DNA of 40,473 bases from Shinella sp. SUS2 (GTDB taxonomy: Bacteria; Pseudomonadota; Alphaproteobacteria; Rhizobiales; Rhizobiaceae): contig NZ_KQ410750.1 of the NCBI RefSeq assembly GCF_001262505.1, positions 1 to 40,473 of the forward strand. The letters are read 5' to 3'. Numbering within the stretch: position 1 is the first letter of the stretch; each line of letters begins with the position of its first letter. Positions 16,667 through 24,202 of the stretch are shown here, piece by piece. Both the position numbers and the translations under genes were made by a program. Below the pieces are notes generated by a model. That model searched no databases and was not told the origin of the DNA. It saw only the letters and a list, made by a program, of their open reading frames with translations.

Positions 16667-17676
16667 GGCAGCACGATCCGATCGCCGTCATGAAGGCCGG
16701 TGAGGATTTCGATGCGGGGCTGGCCGCTATCTTCGAAACGCTCGCCGATGATGACAGCCACATCGATCGCGCCCCCTATTCCAGCGACACGTACGTAGTC
16801 GATCCCATGCAGCGTCCGCACCGCTTCCGGCGGCACAGCAAGCACGGAGCGCTTGCCCACCGGGATCGATACGAGGGTCCTCTCATTGACGAAATAATCG
16901 CCGATGCCGGCGACCTCGACATCGGCGGTGACACGTCCATCGACGATTTCTGGGTAGACCTTGACGATCCGACCCGGAAGCCTCGTTTCGGATTGATCCG
17001 GCGACCGTTTCAGGCCGCGCTCGCCGACTGTGACATTTGCTCCCTGCACGATATCGGCCGCATGGCGCTCCGGCAGAGAAAGACGCAGATAGTAGGGGCC
17101 GGGAGCAATGCGCGCGATCTCCTCGCCCGGCAGGACGACCGAGCCGAGCGTCACCGGCACGGTCAGGACACGGCCTGTGGCAGGCGCGACAACGGTGCCT
17201 TCCCGAGTGCTTTGTTCGATAACGGTCTTGTCGGCCCGAGCCGCCACCACCTGATTGGTCGCCACCTCGAACTGCATTCTGGCCTGATCGAGGCTGGCTT
17301 GCGTACCGGCGCCGCTTGCCCTCAATTGCTGCGCCCGCTCGAGTTGCAATTTGGTATTGTCGAGTTGGGAACTGAGAGCATCGATTTTGGCCTGGGCGGC
17401 GTCGAGTTGGAGCGAGAGCTTGTCATCGACGATGACAGCGATGGCGTCGCCTTCCTTGACCTCGTCCCCCTGGCTGACGCGCAGTTCGCGCACCGAGCCG
17501 CCGGTGCGAACCCGCGCCGGCAGCACGATACGGCTCTCGACCTGCCCGAACACAGCCTTCATGTTCGGAACAGTCGTCGTTTTCACGATGAAGTCGGCTG
17601 CGTATGCGCCATGGCTCGTAAAAGCCACGAGCAGGGCGAGCATTGCCGCGCGAGGGTAAGGGGTCGGACGATACAT
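16663..17676 (-). CDS. RND efflux periplasmic adaptor
   Basis: The 337-residue protein has a signal peptide (about 1-26, ending HGAYA) without a lipobox, a lipoyl-type domain split by a short coiled-coil hairpin (about 75-125) and a beta-barrel domain. It bridges the RND pump to an outer-membrane channel. The start at 17676 has GGAAG nine bases upstream. It lies 65 bases after the DUF2892 gene on the same strand, so SQR-like, DUF2892, adaptor and pump probably form one operon controlled by the divergent BigR-like regulator (inference). Confidence 0.92.
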   Translation of the reverse strand: MYRPTPYPRAAMLALLVAFTSHGAYAADFIVKTTTVPNMKAVFGQVESRIVLPARVRTGGSVRELRVSQGDEVKEGDAIAVIVDDKLSLQLDAAQAKIDALSSQLDNTKLQLERAQQLRASGAGTQASLDQARMQFEVATNQVVAARADKTVIEQSTREGTVVAPATGRVLTVPVTLGSVVLPGEEIARIAPGPYYLRLSLPERHAADIVQGANVTVGERGLKRSPDQSETRLPGRIVKVYPEIVDGRVTADVEVAGIGDYFVNERTLVSIPVGKRSVLAVPPEAVRTLHGIDYVRVAGIGGAIDVAVIIGERFEDSGQPRIEILTGLHDGDRIVLP

Positions 17677-17741
17677 GAAGGGATTGCTTCCAAAGAAGAC
17701 CGGCGTTCCACGCGACGGTCGTTAAAAAGAAAACCTGACGG

Positions 17742-17945
17742 CTATTTGAACGCGACACCCGCCGGACAGCCGAGCTTCCTGAACAGGATCGCCGCAGGGC
17801 AAAACCCGGTGAGCGACGATTGGATCAGATTGAAACCGACGAAGACGTTCAGCAGATACCACCATGGTGAGACATAGAAGCCGAGCGCGAGGGACAGCAG
17901 GACCATGCAGCCGGCAAACATCAATACGGCGCGATCGATCGTCAT
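17742..17945 (-). CDS. DUF2892 two-helix membrane protein
   Basis: The 67-residue protein has two hydrophobic helices, CMVLLSLALGFYVSPWWYL and NVFVGFNLIQSSLTGFC, followed by CPAAILFRKLGC. This is the DUF2892 domain that forms the membrane part of YgaP-type rhodaneses and also occurs alone in sulfide-responsive operons. Cysteines at FCPA and LGCPAG are conserved in the family. The function alone is not known; partnership with persulfide chemistry is inferred from neighbours. It starts 39 bases after the full-length end of the SQR-like frame. Confidence 0.88.
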   Translation of the reverse strand: MTIDRAVLMFAGCMVLLSLALGFYVSPWWYLLNVFVGFNLIQSSLTGFCPAAILFRKLGCPAGVAFK

Positions 17946-17984
17946 TTTGAATACTCCAGTGTGTTTGAAACCGAGGGGTGTGAC

Positions 17985-18146
17985 CTACTCGGCGGTTTCG
18001 ATGCGGATATCCTTCAGCTTCCCGACGCCCAGCATGTTGAGCACGAGATTTTCGTAGAACGTGTCGGCCTTGCCCTGCCGCACCTTGAGCAGGAAGTATT
18101 TCTCAAACCCGATCTTGGCGGCATGGACCCATTTGCCGCGTGACGC
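17985..18146 (-). other. Detached C-terminal tail of the SQR-like protein, beyond an in-frame TAG
   Basis: Directly after the amber codon at 18147-18149, in the same frame, 53 more codons read ASRGKWVHAAKIGFEKYFLL and then a GKLKDIRIETAE end before a normal TAG. This is the conserved C-terminus of the SQR-like family (helical, membrane-facing FEKYFL segment), where homologues usually have Trp at the amber position (TGG to TAG). It is thus a single-base nonsense change, not a separate gene. Confidence 0.75.
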
Positions 18147-19277
18147 CTAGTTCACGTTGCGCGGGGGAATTTGCGGCTGCGCGACGAAGGCAATGCCATC
18201 ATCGCCAAAATCGGCGAGACAGACCGCGTTCCAGGTCGCGACGGCCCTTGGCTCCTCACCCTTCAGCAGAGCGGCAATATTTTCGGCCGTCGCTGTCACC
18301 ATGGATTCGATCATGAAGCCGGTCTTCGGCACGCCGACCGCGAGCGGGCTCTTGCCGACCGGCGGAATGGCAACGCAGACCCCGATGCCGAAGACATTCG
18401 GGAAAGCCGGATTGCGCTGGTGCTTGTCTATGACGACGAAACCGCGCGGATTGGTCAGCCCTTCTATACCAGCGATCGCCGGCACACCGCGGAAGGCCGG
18501 CAGCATCATCGAGAAGGCGAAGGGCAGTTCGTGGGTTGCCTTGACGGTGCCATCGTCGTGGACCTCTTCGGCGATCAGCTTGCCAGGCTCGACCGTCGTC
18601 GTCCGGGCATTGGTGATCCACTTGATATGACGTTCGCGCAAGGCGCTTTCGAGCAGCCCCTTGGTGTCGCCAACGCCATCAAGCCCGAGATGGCCGATAT
18701 AGGGCTCGGGCGTGACGAAGGTTATCGGAACCTGATCCCGCACCCGCGCATTGCGCAGCGCCGTGTCGAGGATGAAGGCATACTCGTAGGCCGGACCGTA
18801 GCAGTAGGCGCCTTGCACAGCTCCAACGACGATGGGACCGGGCCGTTTCACCAGTGCGTCGAATGCGGTCTTCGCTTGGGTCGCATGGCCGATCTGGCAG
18901 ATGGATTGGGTATGAGCATCGGGTCCCAGGCCCGGCACCTCATCGAAGGCAAGGGCGGGGCCGGTAGCAATGATCAGGAAGTCATAATCGAGAAGGGAGC
19001 CGTCATTGAGTTCGACGCGGTTTTGCGCGGGCTGGACCCGACGTGCTCCCTCGGGCCTGAGTGCGATTCCATGCTGCTTCAGAACGGGAACGAGATCGAC
19101 GGTTATGTCCTGCGGCTGCCGCCAGCCAACCGCGACCCATGGATTGGAAGGAACGAAGGAATAGCTGGAGCCGAGATTGACGACGGTCAGGCGATCTTCA
19201 CGCCGGAGCTTGCGTTTCATCTCATAGGCCATGATGATTCCACCGAGGCCTGCGCCGAGAATGACAATATGAGTCAT
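18147..19277 (-). CDS. Sulfide:quinone oxidoreductase-like flavoprotein, prematurely stopped
   Basis: The frame encodes 376 residues with an N-terminal FAD Rossmann motif (GAGLGG, 8-13), a second ATGP segment and a C-terminal FAD-interaction region. Cys127, Cys159 and Cys353 sit where SQR catalytic cysteines are expected (near 128, 160 and 356 in the known enzyme), so sulfide or persulfide oxidation with quinone reduction is likely. The stop is an in-frame TAG where relatives have Trp; 53 further codons of family-like sequence follow. The shortened enzyme lacks the C-terminal helices that hold the protein on the membrane, so activity is doubtful. It may be a real nonsense mutation or a read error. 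It is divergent from the BigR-like gene. Confidence 0.85.
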   Translation of the reverse strand: MTHIVILGAGLGGIIMAYEMKRKLRREDRLTVVNLGSSYSFVPSNPWVAVGWRQPQDITVDLVPVLKQHGIALRPEGARRVQPAQNRVELNDGSLLDYDFLIIATGPALAFDEVPGLGPDAHTQSICQIGHATQAKTAFDALVKRPGPIVVGAVQGAYCYGPAYEYAFILDTALRNARVRDQVPITFVTPEPYIGHLGLDGVGDTKGLLESALRERHIKWITNARTTTVEPGKLIAEEVHDDGTVKATHELPFAFSMMLPAFRGVPAIAGIEGLTNPRGFVVIDKHQRNPAFPNVFGIGVCVAIPPVGKSPLAVGVPKTGFMIESMVTATAENIAALLKGEEPRAVATWNAVCLADFGDDGIAFVAQPQIPPRNVN

Positions 19278-19390
19278 GGCTTTCGCTCCGCTGTTTCTAT
19301 GATGGGTCTGCCCACTTCTGGTTGCCGGAGGCCATTCAATTCAGACGCTTCCAGGCTTTATGGCTTGCATCTAACATTCAAAGGTTTTAA

Positions 19391-19406
19391 ATTCAAGAGT
19401 ATGAAT
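19391..19406. promoter_or_regulatory. ATTC-N8-GAAT candidate SqrR/BigR operator
   Basis: The site ATTC-AAGAGTAT-GAAT overlaps the likely start codon of the ArsR-type gene (ATG 19401) and lies in the divergent region before the SQR-like gene. ATTC-N8-GAAT is the pattern I recall for SqrR-type regulators. Binding here would block both initiation of the regulator and the divergent promoter. If it is truly an operator, translation may begin at the next ATG (19416). Confidence 0.55.
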
Positions 19407-19709
19407 GTAGAGGAAATGATACCGGCCGCCGAAAAGGCCGCCGAATTGATGCGCAGTCTGTCGCACCCCCAGCGGCTGCTCGTTCTGTGCGCGCTGGTCG
19501 ATGGTGAACGATCGGTCGCCGAACTGCGACAAGGACTGGCAATCGAACAAGTGCCGATGTCGCAACAACTTATGCGGTTGAGAGCGGACGGGCTGGTCGA
19601 GGCGCGGCGCGAGGGAACGACTGTCTATTACTCGATTGTCCGACCGGAAATCCTGACTGTCGTGCAGGCTTTGCACGACGCGTTCTGCCCGCCGAACAGA
19701 GGCAAGTAG
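19401..19709 (+). CDS. BigR/SqrR-like ArsR-family sulfide sensor
   Basis: The 102-residue winged-helix repressor has an ArsR fold (SHPQRLLVLCALVDGERSVAE, then VPMSQQLMRLRADGLVEARR, then TTVYYSI). Cys30 and Cys96 match the paired cysteines that form a persulfide or polysulfide bridge in SqrR/BigR. It lacks the CxC metal motif of ArsR/SmtB, so thiol sensing is favoured over metal sensing. It is divergent from the SQR-like, DUF2892 and RND genes, with an ATTC-N8-GAAT site over its own start. An alternative start at 19416 would remove five residues. The ribosome-binding site is weak. Confidence 0.9.
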   Translation: MNVEEMIPAAEKAAELMRSLSHPQRLLVLCALVDGERSVAELRQGLAIEQVPMSQQLMRLRADGLVEARREGTTVYYSIVRPEILTVVQALHDAFCPPNRGK

Positions 19710-19740
19710 CCGCGAAACGGTCGTGCGAATGGAGGAAATG

Positions 19741-19897
19741 ATGGTGGAGCAGCGAACGGCAACCCAGTTCGAGAAAAGCGATCCCGGCACGCCGGATCGA
19801 CCATCCTTCCTTCCAGACCTTCGACGCATTTGCCTTGCGCTGCCGAACAAGGATGAAGCTGCGGCTTTCCTGAAACTACTCGCAAACGACAAGCGCT
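19741..19897 (+). pseudogene. Unrecognised short ORF cut by the IS3 remnant
   Basis: An open frame starts at ATG 19741 (GGAGGA five to ten bases upstream) and gives about 52 residues (MVEQRTATQFEKSDPGTPDR..., LPNKDEAAAFLKLLANDKRL) before it enters the IS3-remnant end at about 19898. I do not recognise the protein. The good ribosome-binding site and its position just after the BigR-like gene suggest it once was the second gene of that transcript. Equally it may be chance. Confidence 0.3.
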
Positions 19898-20346
19898 TGA
19901 GAGGTGGCTCGGTTTGTCTGAACAGCTTCGGGCGTTTCGCTAAGTGGATTTCCGCCTCGATTATGCCGCCACCATCATTGGTGTCAGCGCGTTGAAGTAG
20001 GCTTGATCCGGCGTCCGCCGGTCAAGGGATGAATGTGGGCGTCTGGTGTTGTAGAAGTTCAGATATCGGCCGATGCCAGCGCGTGCCTCGGACACAGTCT
20101 TGTAGGCATGGAGGTAGACTTCCTCGTATTTGATCGAACGCCAGAGCCGCTCGACGAAGACATTGTCTCGCCACGCACCCTTGCCATCCATCGAGATGGC
20201 GATCTGTGACCTCTTCAGCACGGCGGTGAAGTCGATGGAGGTGAACTGCGATCCCTGGTCGGTATTGAAGATTTCCGGCCTGCCATGACGGGCAAGTGCC
20301 TCCTCCACCGCCTCGATGCAGAAGGCTGCTTCCATCGTGATCGACA
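19898..20346 (-). mobile_element. IS3-family remnant (one end only)
   Basis: The fragment begins with TGAGAGGTGGCTCGG, an IS3-style end, and contains the C-terminal part of an OrfB transposase. It stops abruptly at about 20346, where a LysR-family coding fragment begins with no intervening spacer. The OrfA part, the OrfB N-terminus and the second end are missing, so the element is dead. Confidence 0.75.
19961..20346 (-). pseudogene. IS3-family transposase OrfB, N-terminally truncated
   Basis: About 124 residues of an rve-type integrase core remain. NTDQGSQFTS contains the second catalytic Asp and NVFVERLWRSIKYEEVYL the catalytic Glu, 35 residues apart as in the DD(35)E pattern; the end NFYNTRRPHSSLDRRTPDQA is typical. 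The first catalytic Asp and about half the protein are lost at the junction with the LysR fragment. Confidence 0.85.
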
Positions 20347-20712
20347 GGCTCTCCTGAAGATCTGGGAGATCACTGGGCGGTCAATTATGCTTCTCCGACC
20401 AGCGGCCGTGTTGAGGATTGGGAGTGGCTGGAGCAAGGGAAGCTGCATCGGGTTCCGTTGCGCGGGCGGGTCACTGTCAACAGCGCCGAGGCCTACATCG
20501 CCTGTTGCCTCGCAGGCCTCGGCATGATCCAGATCCCAGCCTATGACGTGAAACAGCATCTTGAGGCGGGAGAATTGGTCGAGGTGATGCCCGGCCATCG
20601 AGCCGAGCTGATGCCTATGACGTTACTCTATCCCCACCGCCAGCACCTTTCACACCGGCTGCAGGTATTTGCCGATTGGCTTGAGACGCTGCTGAAGGAC
20701 AAGCTCTTATGA
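20347..20712 (+). pseudogene. LysR-family regulator, C-terminal fragment
   Basis: The plus-strand frame reads GSPEDLGDHWAVNYASPTSG, then VTVNSAEAYIACCLAGLGMI, and ends LQVFADWLETLLKDKLL at a TGA. This is the end of the substrate-binding domain of a LysR-type regulator. The DNA-binding domain and the first half of the ligand domain are missing, replaced by the IS3 remnant. About 121 residues remain of roughly 300. It is a deletion scar. Confidence 0.8.
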
Positions 20713-20929
20713 AGAGCAAAAGCCACCCGGGATCCGAAACGCCTGCGCTCAAGCGGTCCGGATGACCGAAGCGTCCTCGCCGATCATGCGTTAGAGGCAG
20801 TTTTTGCAGACGTCAGGATTACCGATCGGGCCAGACGCGACTGGCAAAGATCATGGTGAGGCCGAACGCAGCGATCCTGATGAATTGCACGTTCATCTTC
20901 ACAAAGGCCAACGACTGACCGGCGGGTTC
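20713..20929. other. Intergenic gap with one tiny hydrophobic frame
   Basis: Between the LysR fragment and the DyP gene I see no convincing gene. The minus strand holds a 25-codon frame (20819-20896, MNVQFIRIAAFGLTMIFASR...), hydrophobic in the middle and downstream of the DyP stop. It has only a weak GAAG before it. It may be chance or the tail of a lost gene. Confidence 0.25.
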
Positions 20930-22303
20930 CTAACCCCAGCTCCCGGCCGCCAGCCATTTGAGCGCGGACAGGCTTGGCATGAACAGATATTCGCCGCCCT
21001 TCATGACATTGAAAGTCTGCACACCGTCGATGCGCTTGCGCGCCGGCGCCTGCGGGATCGTGAACCGGCCATCATCCTCATGCAGGCCAACGATCGGATC
21101 GCGCTCTTCGCCAAGGTCGACGAAATTGCCTCGGTTGATCCACTCCTGCTGCATGAACTCGATCGTGTCGTAGGCACGCGCGCTGATGAAGATGAAGAAC
21201 AGGCCGCGATCGCCGTTGGCATCGTCCTCAGGCCCCACATCCTCGGAATAAACCGGCCCGAAGGTCGAGGAACGGCGAATGATGCGGTGGATGTTGACGT
21301 CGGTGAGCAGCGTCAACTCGGAATCGCGGGGATTGAGCCGTCGCATATGGCAGCCGAGCGGCACGACGCGGCCTTTGGGATCGTCCTTGAAGGTGAAGTC
21401 GTTGTTGCGCTGCGGATCGGCGCCGAGGTCGGGATCGTCGTGATCGTGCGCCAGCGTCAAGGGTGCGCCGGAGCGCCAGCGCCCGAACATCTTGGCGGCA
21501 AGGCGCTCGCGTTCCTCCGGCGTGTCGCCATGTGCCTTGAGGAAGGCGTTGAAGCAACCGACCCGGCTGTTATACTTGCGCATTACGACGAAGGTGCCGT
21601 TCCTTCCGAGAACCGCAGGCTCGGGCATGCCGAGCGGCTGGCCGTTCTCGCTCTCATAGCCGAGGATGAATTCGCCGGCCTTGATCGGCCGCTCCTCGCC
21701 TGGCAGCGGATCAACGCCGCTGCCCTCCACTGCGGGCTGGGAGATCGAATCCCGGAAACCGAACGGGTTTTTCGCGCCGTCCGGCGCGCCGAAGCGGTGC
21801 TCGCCGAGCAAGGTGACGCCGCTGCTCCGGTCGAGTTCGGTGCGCGCCGTCGCCAGCGCCTTGTCGAGCGCATCATCGTCGACCGCGTAGATGGTCAGCG
21901 CGAGATGGCAGTTGCCCGGCTTGAACACGTCTTCCCAGTTTTCCGGCGCGTTGGGTCCGAAGTCGCGAAGCTGCTCCGCGCGTGCGGCCATGCCCTGCTG
22001 GAACGGGAGCGGAAAGGTCTTGAGCTGGGCGTCGGGAACGCCGAGCGCCTTCAGACCCTCGAAGCTGAGCGCAGCGCCGATCCAGAAATCGAGATCCTCG
22101 CTCCAATTGTCGGCCGAAGCGATATGCGGTGCCAGCCGGCCGAGAAGATTGCGGGCTCCCGCTGCCTCGTCGAAATGGAGCATGGCGTGAACGCCGACAT
22201 AGGGTTCCGGCCGGCTTCTGAGGATCAGCGCCTGGATGTCCTGCAGGTCGAGCGTGACGCTATCCCGCGAGAAGTGCTCTTTTAGTTTCTGAAGGATCGC
22301 CAT
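20930..22303 (-). CDS. DyP-type heme peroxidase
   Basis: The 457-residue protein is a dye-decolorising peroxidase of the longer class. It has the distal motif GFRDS (182-186; Asp185 is the acid-base residue, while the usual GxxDG ends in Gly), the proximal heme His in GCHMRRLNPR (His319) and a distal Arg region (HRIIRRSS, 339-346). No signal peptide or Tat motif is visible, so it is cytoplasmic. It uses peroxides to oxidise an unknown substrate. It starts three bases after the 203-residue hypothetical gene ends, as third gene of the catalase-like operon. The Ser in place of Gly in GxxDG is worth noting. Confidence 0.92.
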   Translation of the reverse strand: MAILQKLKEHFSRDSVTLDLQDIQALILRSRPEPYVGVHAMLHFDEAAGARNLLGRLAPHIASADNWSEDLDFWIGAALSFEGLKALGVPDAQLKTFPLPFQQGMAARAEQLRDFGPNAPENWEDVFKPGNCHLALTIYAVDDDALDKALATARTELDRSSGVTLLGEHRFGAPDGAKNPFGFRDSISQPAVEGSGVDPLPGEERPIKAGEFILGYESENGQPLGMPEPAVLGRNGTFVVMRKYNSRVGCFNAFLKAHGDTPEERERLAAKMFGRWRSGAPLTLAHDHDDPDLGADPQRNNDFTFKDDPKGRVVPLGCHMRRLNPRDSELTLLTDVNIHRIIRRSSTFGPVYSEDVGPEDDANGDRGLFFIFISARAYDTIEFMQQEWINRGNFVDLGEERDPIVGLHEDDGRFTIPQAPARKRIDGVQTFNVMKGGEYLFMPSLSALKWLAAGSWG

Positions 22304-22306
22304 GGC

Positions 22307-22918
22307 TCAGCCCACCTTGTCCAGGAATTCGTTGACGGCATGTTCGAGCCGTTGGAGCCGGCGCACATCGACGACGGTGACCTGCGGATTGGCGACGAAC
22401 CAGCCGGCGGCGGTGATCTGATGCTCGGCGATGAAGTCCTTGACCTCGGGGCTGGCGATGCCCGGCCAGCCCTCGACCGAGGCGAAGATCAGGTCCATCA
22501 GATCGGGGATCTTGGTGGCGAAGTCGTTGATATAGGTGTCCCAGTCGCCGTCATAGGCGGTGGCGAACAGGATGCGGGTGTCGTTGTCGAAGAACACGAA
22601 CCGCATGTTGTGCAGCGTGCCGACCTTCTGCGCCCCGTCGAAATTGCCGTTCACCAGCCCGAATATGCGTTTCAGCCGATCCGCGCCGCCGGGCTTGAGG
22701 TTGGCGATGGCGGTGAGCTCGGAGACATTGCCGGACTGCGCGCCGACGCGACCGGCCGAGCCGGCTGTGCCCTTGAGGTCGGGATTATGCTTCGTCACCA
22801 TCTGCTCGAGGGCGAGCTTGGCGAGCTGTGGCGCATCGCCAACCACTTCCTCGATGCGGCGGCGGATGGCCTGCAAGCGGGTTTCATCGATCTGCGGGGT
22901 TTCTTCGGTCTCGGCCAT
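22307..22918 (-). CDS. Unrecognised conserved-looking protein between two heme enzymes
   Basis: The 203-residue acidic soluble protein has no signal peptide. It has a helical N-terminus (LQAIRRRIEEVVGDAPQL), a central part that looks like an alpha/beta ferredoxin-type fold (LHNMRFVFFDNDTRILFATA, then DWDTYINDFATKIPDLMDLI) and a helical end (RRLQRLEHAVNEFLDKVG). The central part vaguely recalls dimeric alpha-beta barrel folds used by DyP relatives, but I cannot assign a family. It sits between the catalase-like gene (40 bases upstream) and the DyP gene (3 bases downstream), so it is probably an essential partner of that pair. Confidence 0.75.
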   Translation of the reverse strand: MAETEETPQIDETRLQAIRRRIEEVVGDAPQLAKLALEQMVTKHNPDLKGTAGSAGRVGAQSGNVSELTAIANLKPGGADRLKRIFGLVNGNFDGAQKVGTLHNMRFVFFDNDTRILFATAYDGDWDTYINDFATKIPDLMDLIFASVEGWPGIASPEVKDFIAEHQITAAGWFVANPQVTVVDVRRLQRLEHAVNEFLDKVG

Positions 22919-22944
22919 GGCTGGCCTCCTTTCGTGATTGCGTG

Positions 22945-22961
22945 TGACGATCGGATCGTCA
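22945..22961 (-). repeat. Perfect 17-bp hairpin at the catalase stop
   Basis: TGACGATC-G-GATCGTCA is a perfect inverted repeat that includes the TGA stop of the catalase-like gene (22959-22961). It lies in the 40-base gap to the next gene of the operon and could tune downstream expression. It is too short and lacks a T-tract for a terminator. Confidence 0.45.
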
Positions 22962-24047
22962 GTCCGGAATGACGTCGATGCTCGCCGGCTCGACGCGCGG
23001 TTGCGCGTTCATTTCGTGGCGGTAGCGGGTGGATCGTTCATAGGCGGCGATGCGCACGCGCATGATCGAGCCGAGTGGCTGATGATCGCGGATACCGTGC
23101 CAGGGATTGAACGACAGCACATCATTGCCGTAGACGCGCCGCGCCGGCGAATAGGCCTCCTGTGGCGGGATGCGCAGGGTCGCGATCGGCTGGTGCGGCG
23201 AAAGGTCTTCCGGCCAGAGCACGGCGGCGTCCTCGACCGGCATCCTGTCGAGATCGGCACAGAGCTGAGCACGGAGCTGATACTCTGCGCCTTGCTCGCG
23301 GAAATGTTCAACCACCAGATCGCGCATGGTGGAATCCTCAACCGCGCCGACATCCTTGCCGGTCAGTGCACGGACGTTGTCGGAGAACGGCGCGGCACTG
23401 ATCTTGGCGATATGGTCGCCGAAGCGGATCGCCGCCATCGAATGATAGGTTTCGCCCAGCAGATGGTTATTGTCGCGAGCGAGCCCGCGCAGCGTGGCGC
23501 CGGGCTCGACGCCGACCGCTTCGACTGCCGCCTCCACGCCGCGCGCGACCCCAGCCATCGCTCGCTGGAGAAAGGCCGGGTTCTGGGCATTCTTCTCCAG
23601 AAGGCTGATGAGCTGGCGATATTTACCGATCGTGCCGAAGCTCAAGGTCGGGATGTTGACGAGCAGGAAATCCTGGTTGTGGCCCTGGTCTTCGGGGAGA
23701 AGCCGCTCGCCATCGACACCGATCACCTTGATCGCCATGCCACGCGGCGCGGGAATGGTATCGGAGTGGATGTCGCCCGGCGCCGAAGAGAGGCGGATCA
23801 CCACCGGATAGTTGGCGGGTCGGGCGAACAAGCCCTCGCGCAGATGCGAGGGCAGTTCATGAACGATCAGTTCGCCCTTCAGGAACCCATGGCTTTTGGC
23901 ATGGGCGTCGCGCACGGCGTGGCGATGACGCTCGAAGGCCCGCCGGTTGGTGGTGGCCATGATCTCGAGGATCTCGGCGGTCAGCCGCTCCTCGTCCTCG
24001 CCGAGAACCTCCACGTCCGGGGAATAGCCAATGTAGGTTTGAGCCAA
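22959..24047 (-). CDS. Short catalase-like heme protein
   Basis: The 362-residue protein matches the catalase superfamily core but not full catalases (about 480 or more residues). The distal His is likely His53 (AKSHGFLKGEL). LFARPANYPVVIRLSSAPGD and APRGMAIKVIGV are family hallmarks, and the proximal heme Tyr is probably Tyr336 in RIAAY (the RxxxY pattern). Such short catalase relatives include enzymes that rearrange fatty-acid hydroperoxides (catalase-related allene oxide synthase type) as well as simple peroxidases. With oleate hydratase across the divergent promoter, a lipid-hydroperoxide role is attractive but inferred. No signal peptide is seen. It is first gene of the operon with the unknown protein and DyP. 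Confidence 0.88.
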   Translation of the reverse strand: MAQTYIGYSPDVEVLGEDEERLTAEILEIMATTNRRAFERHRHAVRDAHAKSHGFLKGELIVHELPSHLREGLFARPANYPVVIRLSSAPGDIHSDTIPAPRGMAIKVIGVDGERLLPEDQGHNQDFLLVNIPTLSFGTIGKYRQLISLLEKNAQNPAFLQRAMAGVARGVEAAVEAVGVEPGATLRGLARDNNHLLGETYHSMAAIRFGDHIAKISAAPFSDNVRALTGKDVGAVEDSTMRDLVVEHFREQGAEYQLRAQLCADLDRMPVEDAAVLWPEDLSPHQPIATLRIPPQEAYSPARRVYGNDVLSFNPWHGIRDHQPLGSIMRVRIAAYERSTRYRHEMNAQPRVEPASIDVIPD

Positions 24048-24084
24048 GAGCGCTCCTTCACACTGAGATTTCGTTGCCCAGGAA

Positions 24085-24103
24085 CGATTTCGAGTCGAAA
24101 TCG
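24085..24103. promoter_or_regulatory. 19-bp perfect palindrome in divergent promoter region
   Basis: CGATTTCGA-G-TCGAAATCG is a perfect inverted repeat 38 bases upstream of the catalase-like start. It is a candidate operator for that operon, possibly for the divergent TetR regulator, although its sequence differs from the second palindrome at 24116. Confidence 0.6.
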
Positions 24104-24115
24104 CCGTTGATTTAG

Positions 24116-24131
24116 GATATCAGTTGATATC
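24116..24131. promoter_or_regulatory. 16-bp perfect palindrome, candidate TetR operator
   Basis: GATATCA-GT-TGATATC is a perfect inverted repeat about 72 bases before the TetR start and 13 bases from the neighbouring palindrome. Its length and AT-rich dyad suit a TetR-type dimer. It could control both directions. Confidence 0.6.
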
Positions 24132-24202
24132 TGGTTTCACTGAGAACGCGGAACCTCCGAAAAGGTTTCGCACGTCTCGCCCGTTGGTTGGAGAACGAAC
24201 CC

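Noticed and set aside
18147..18149. Amber codon read as pyrrolysine or another recoded residue
   Set aside because: No downstream insertion element or pyl gene is visible, and homologues have Trp here, one base away from TAG.
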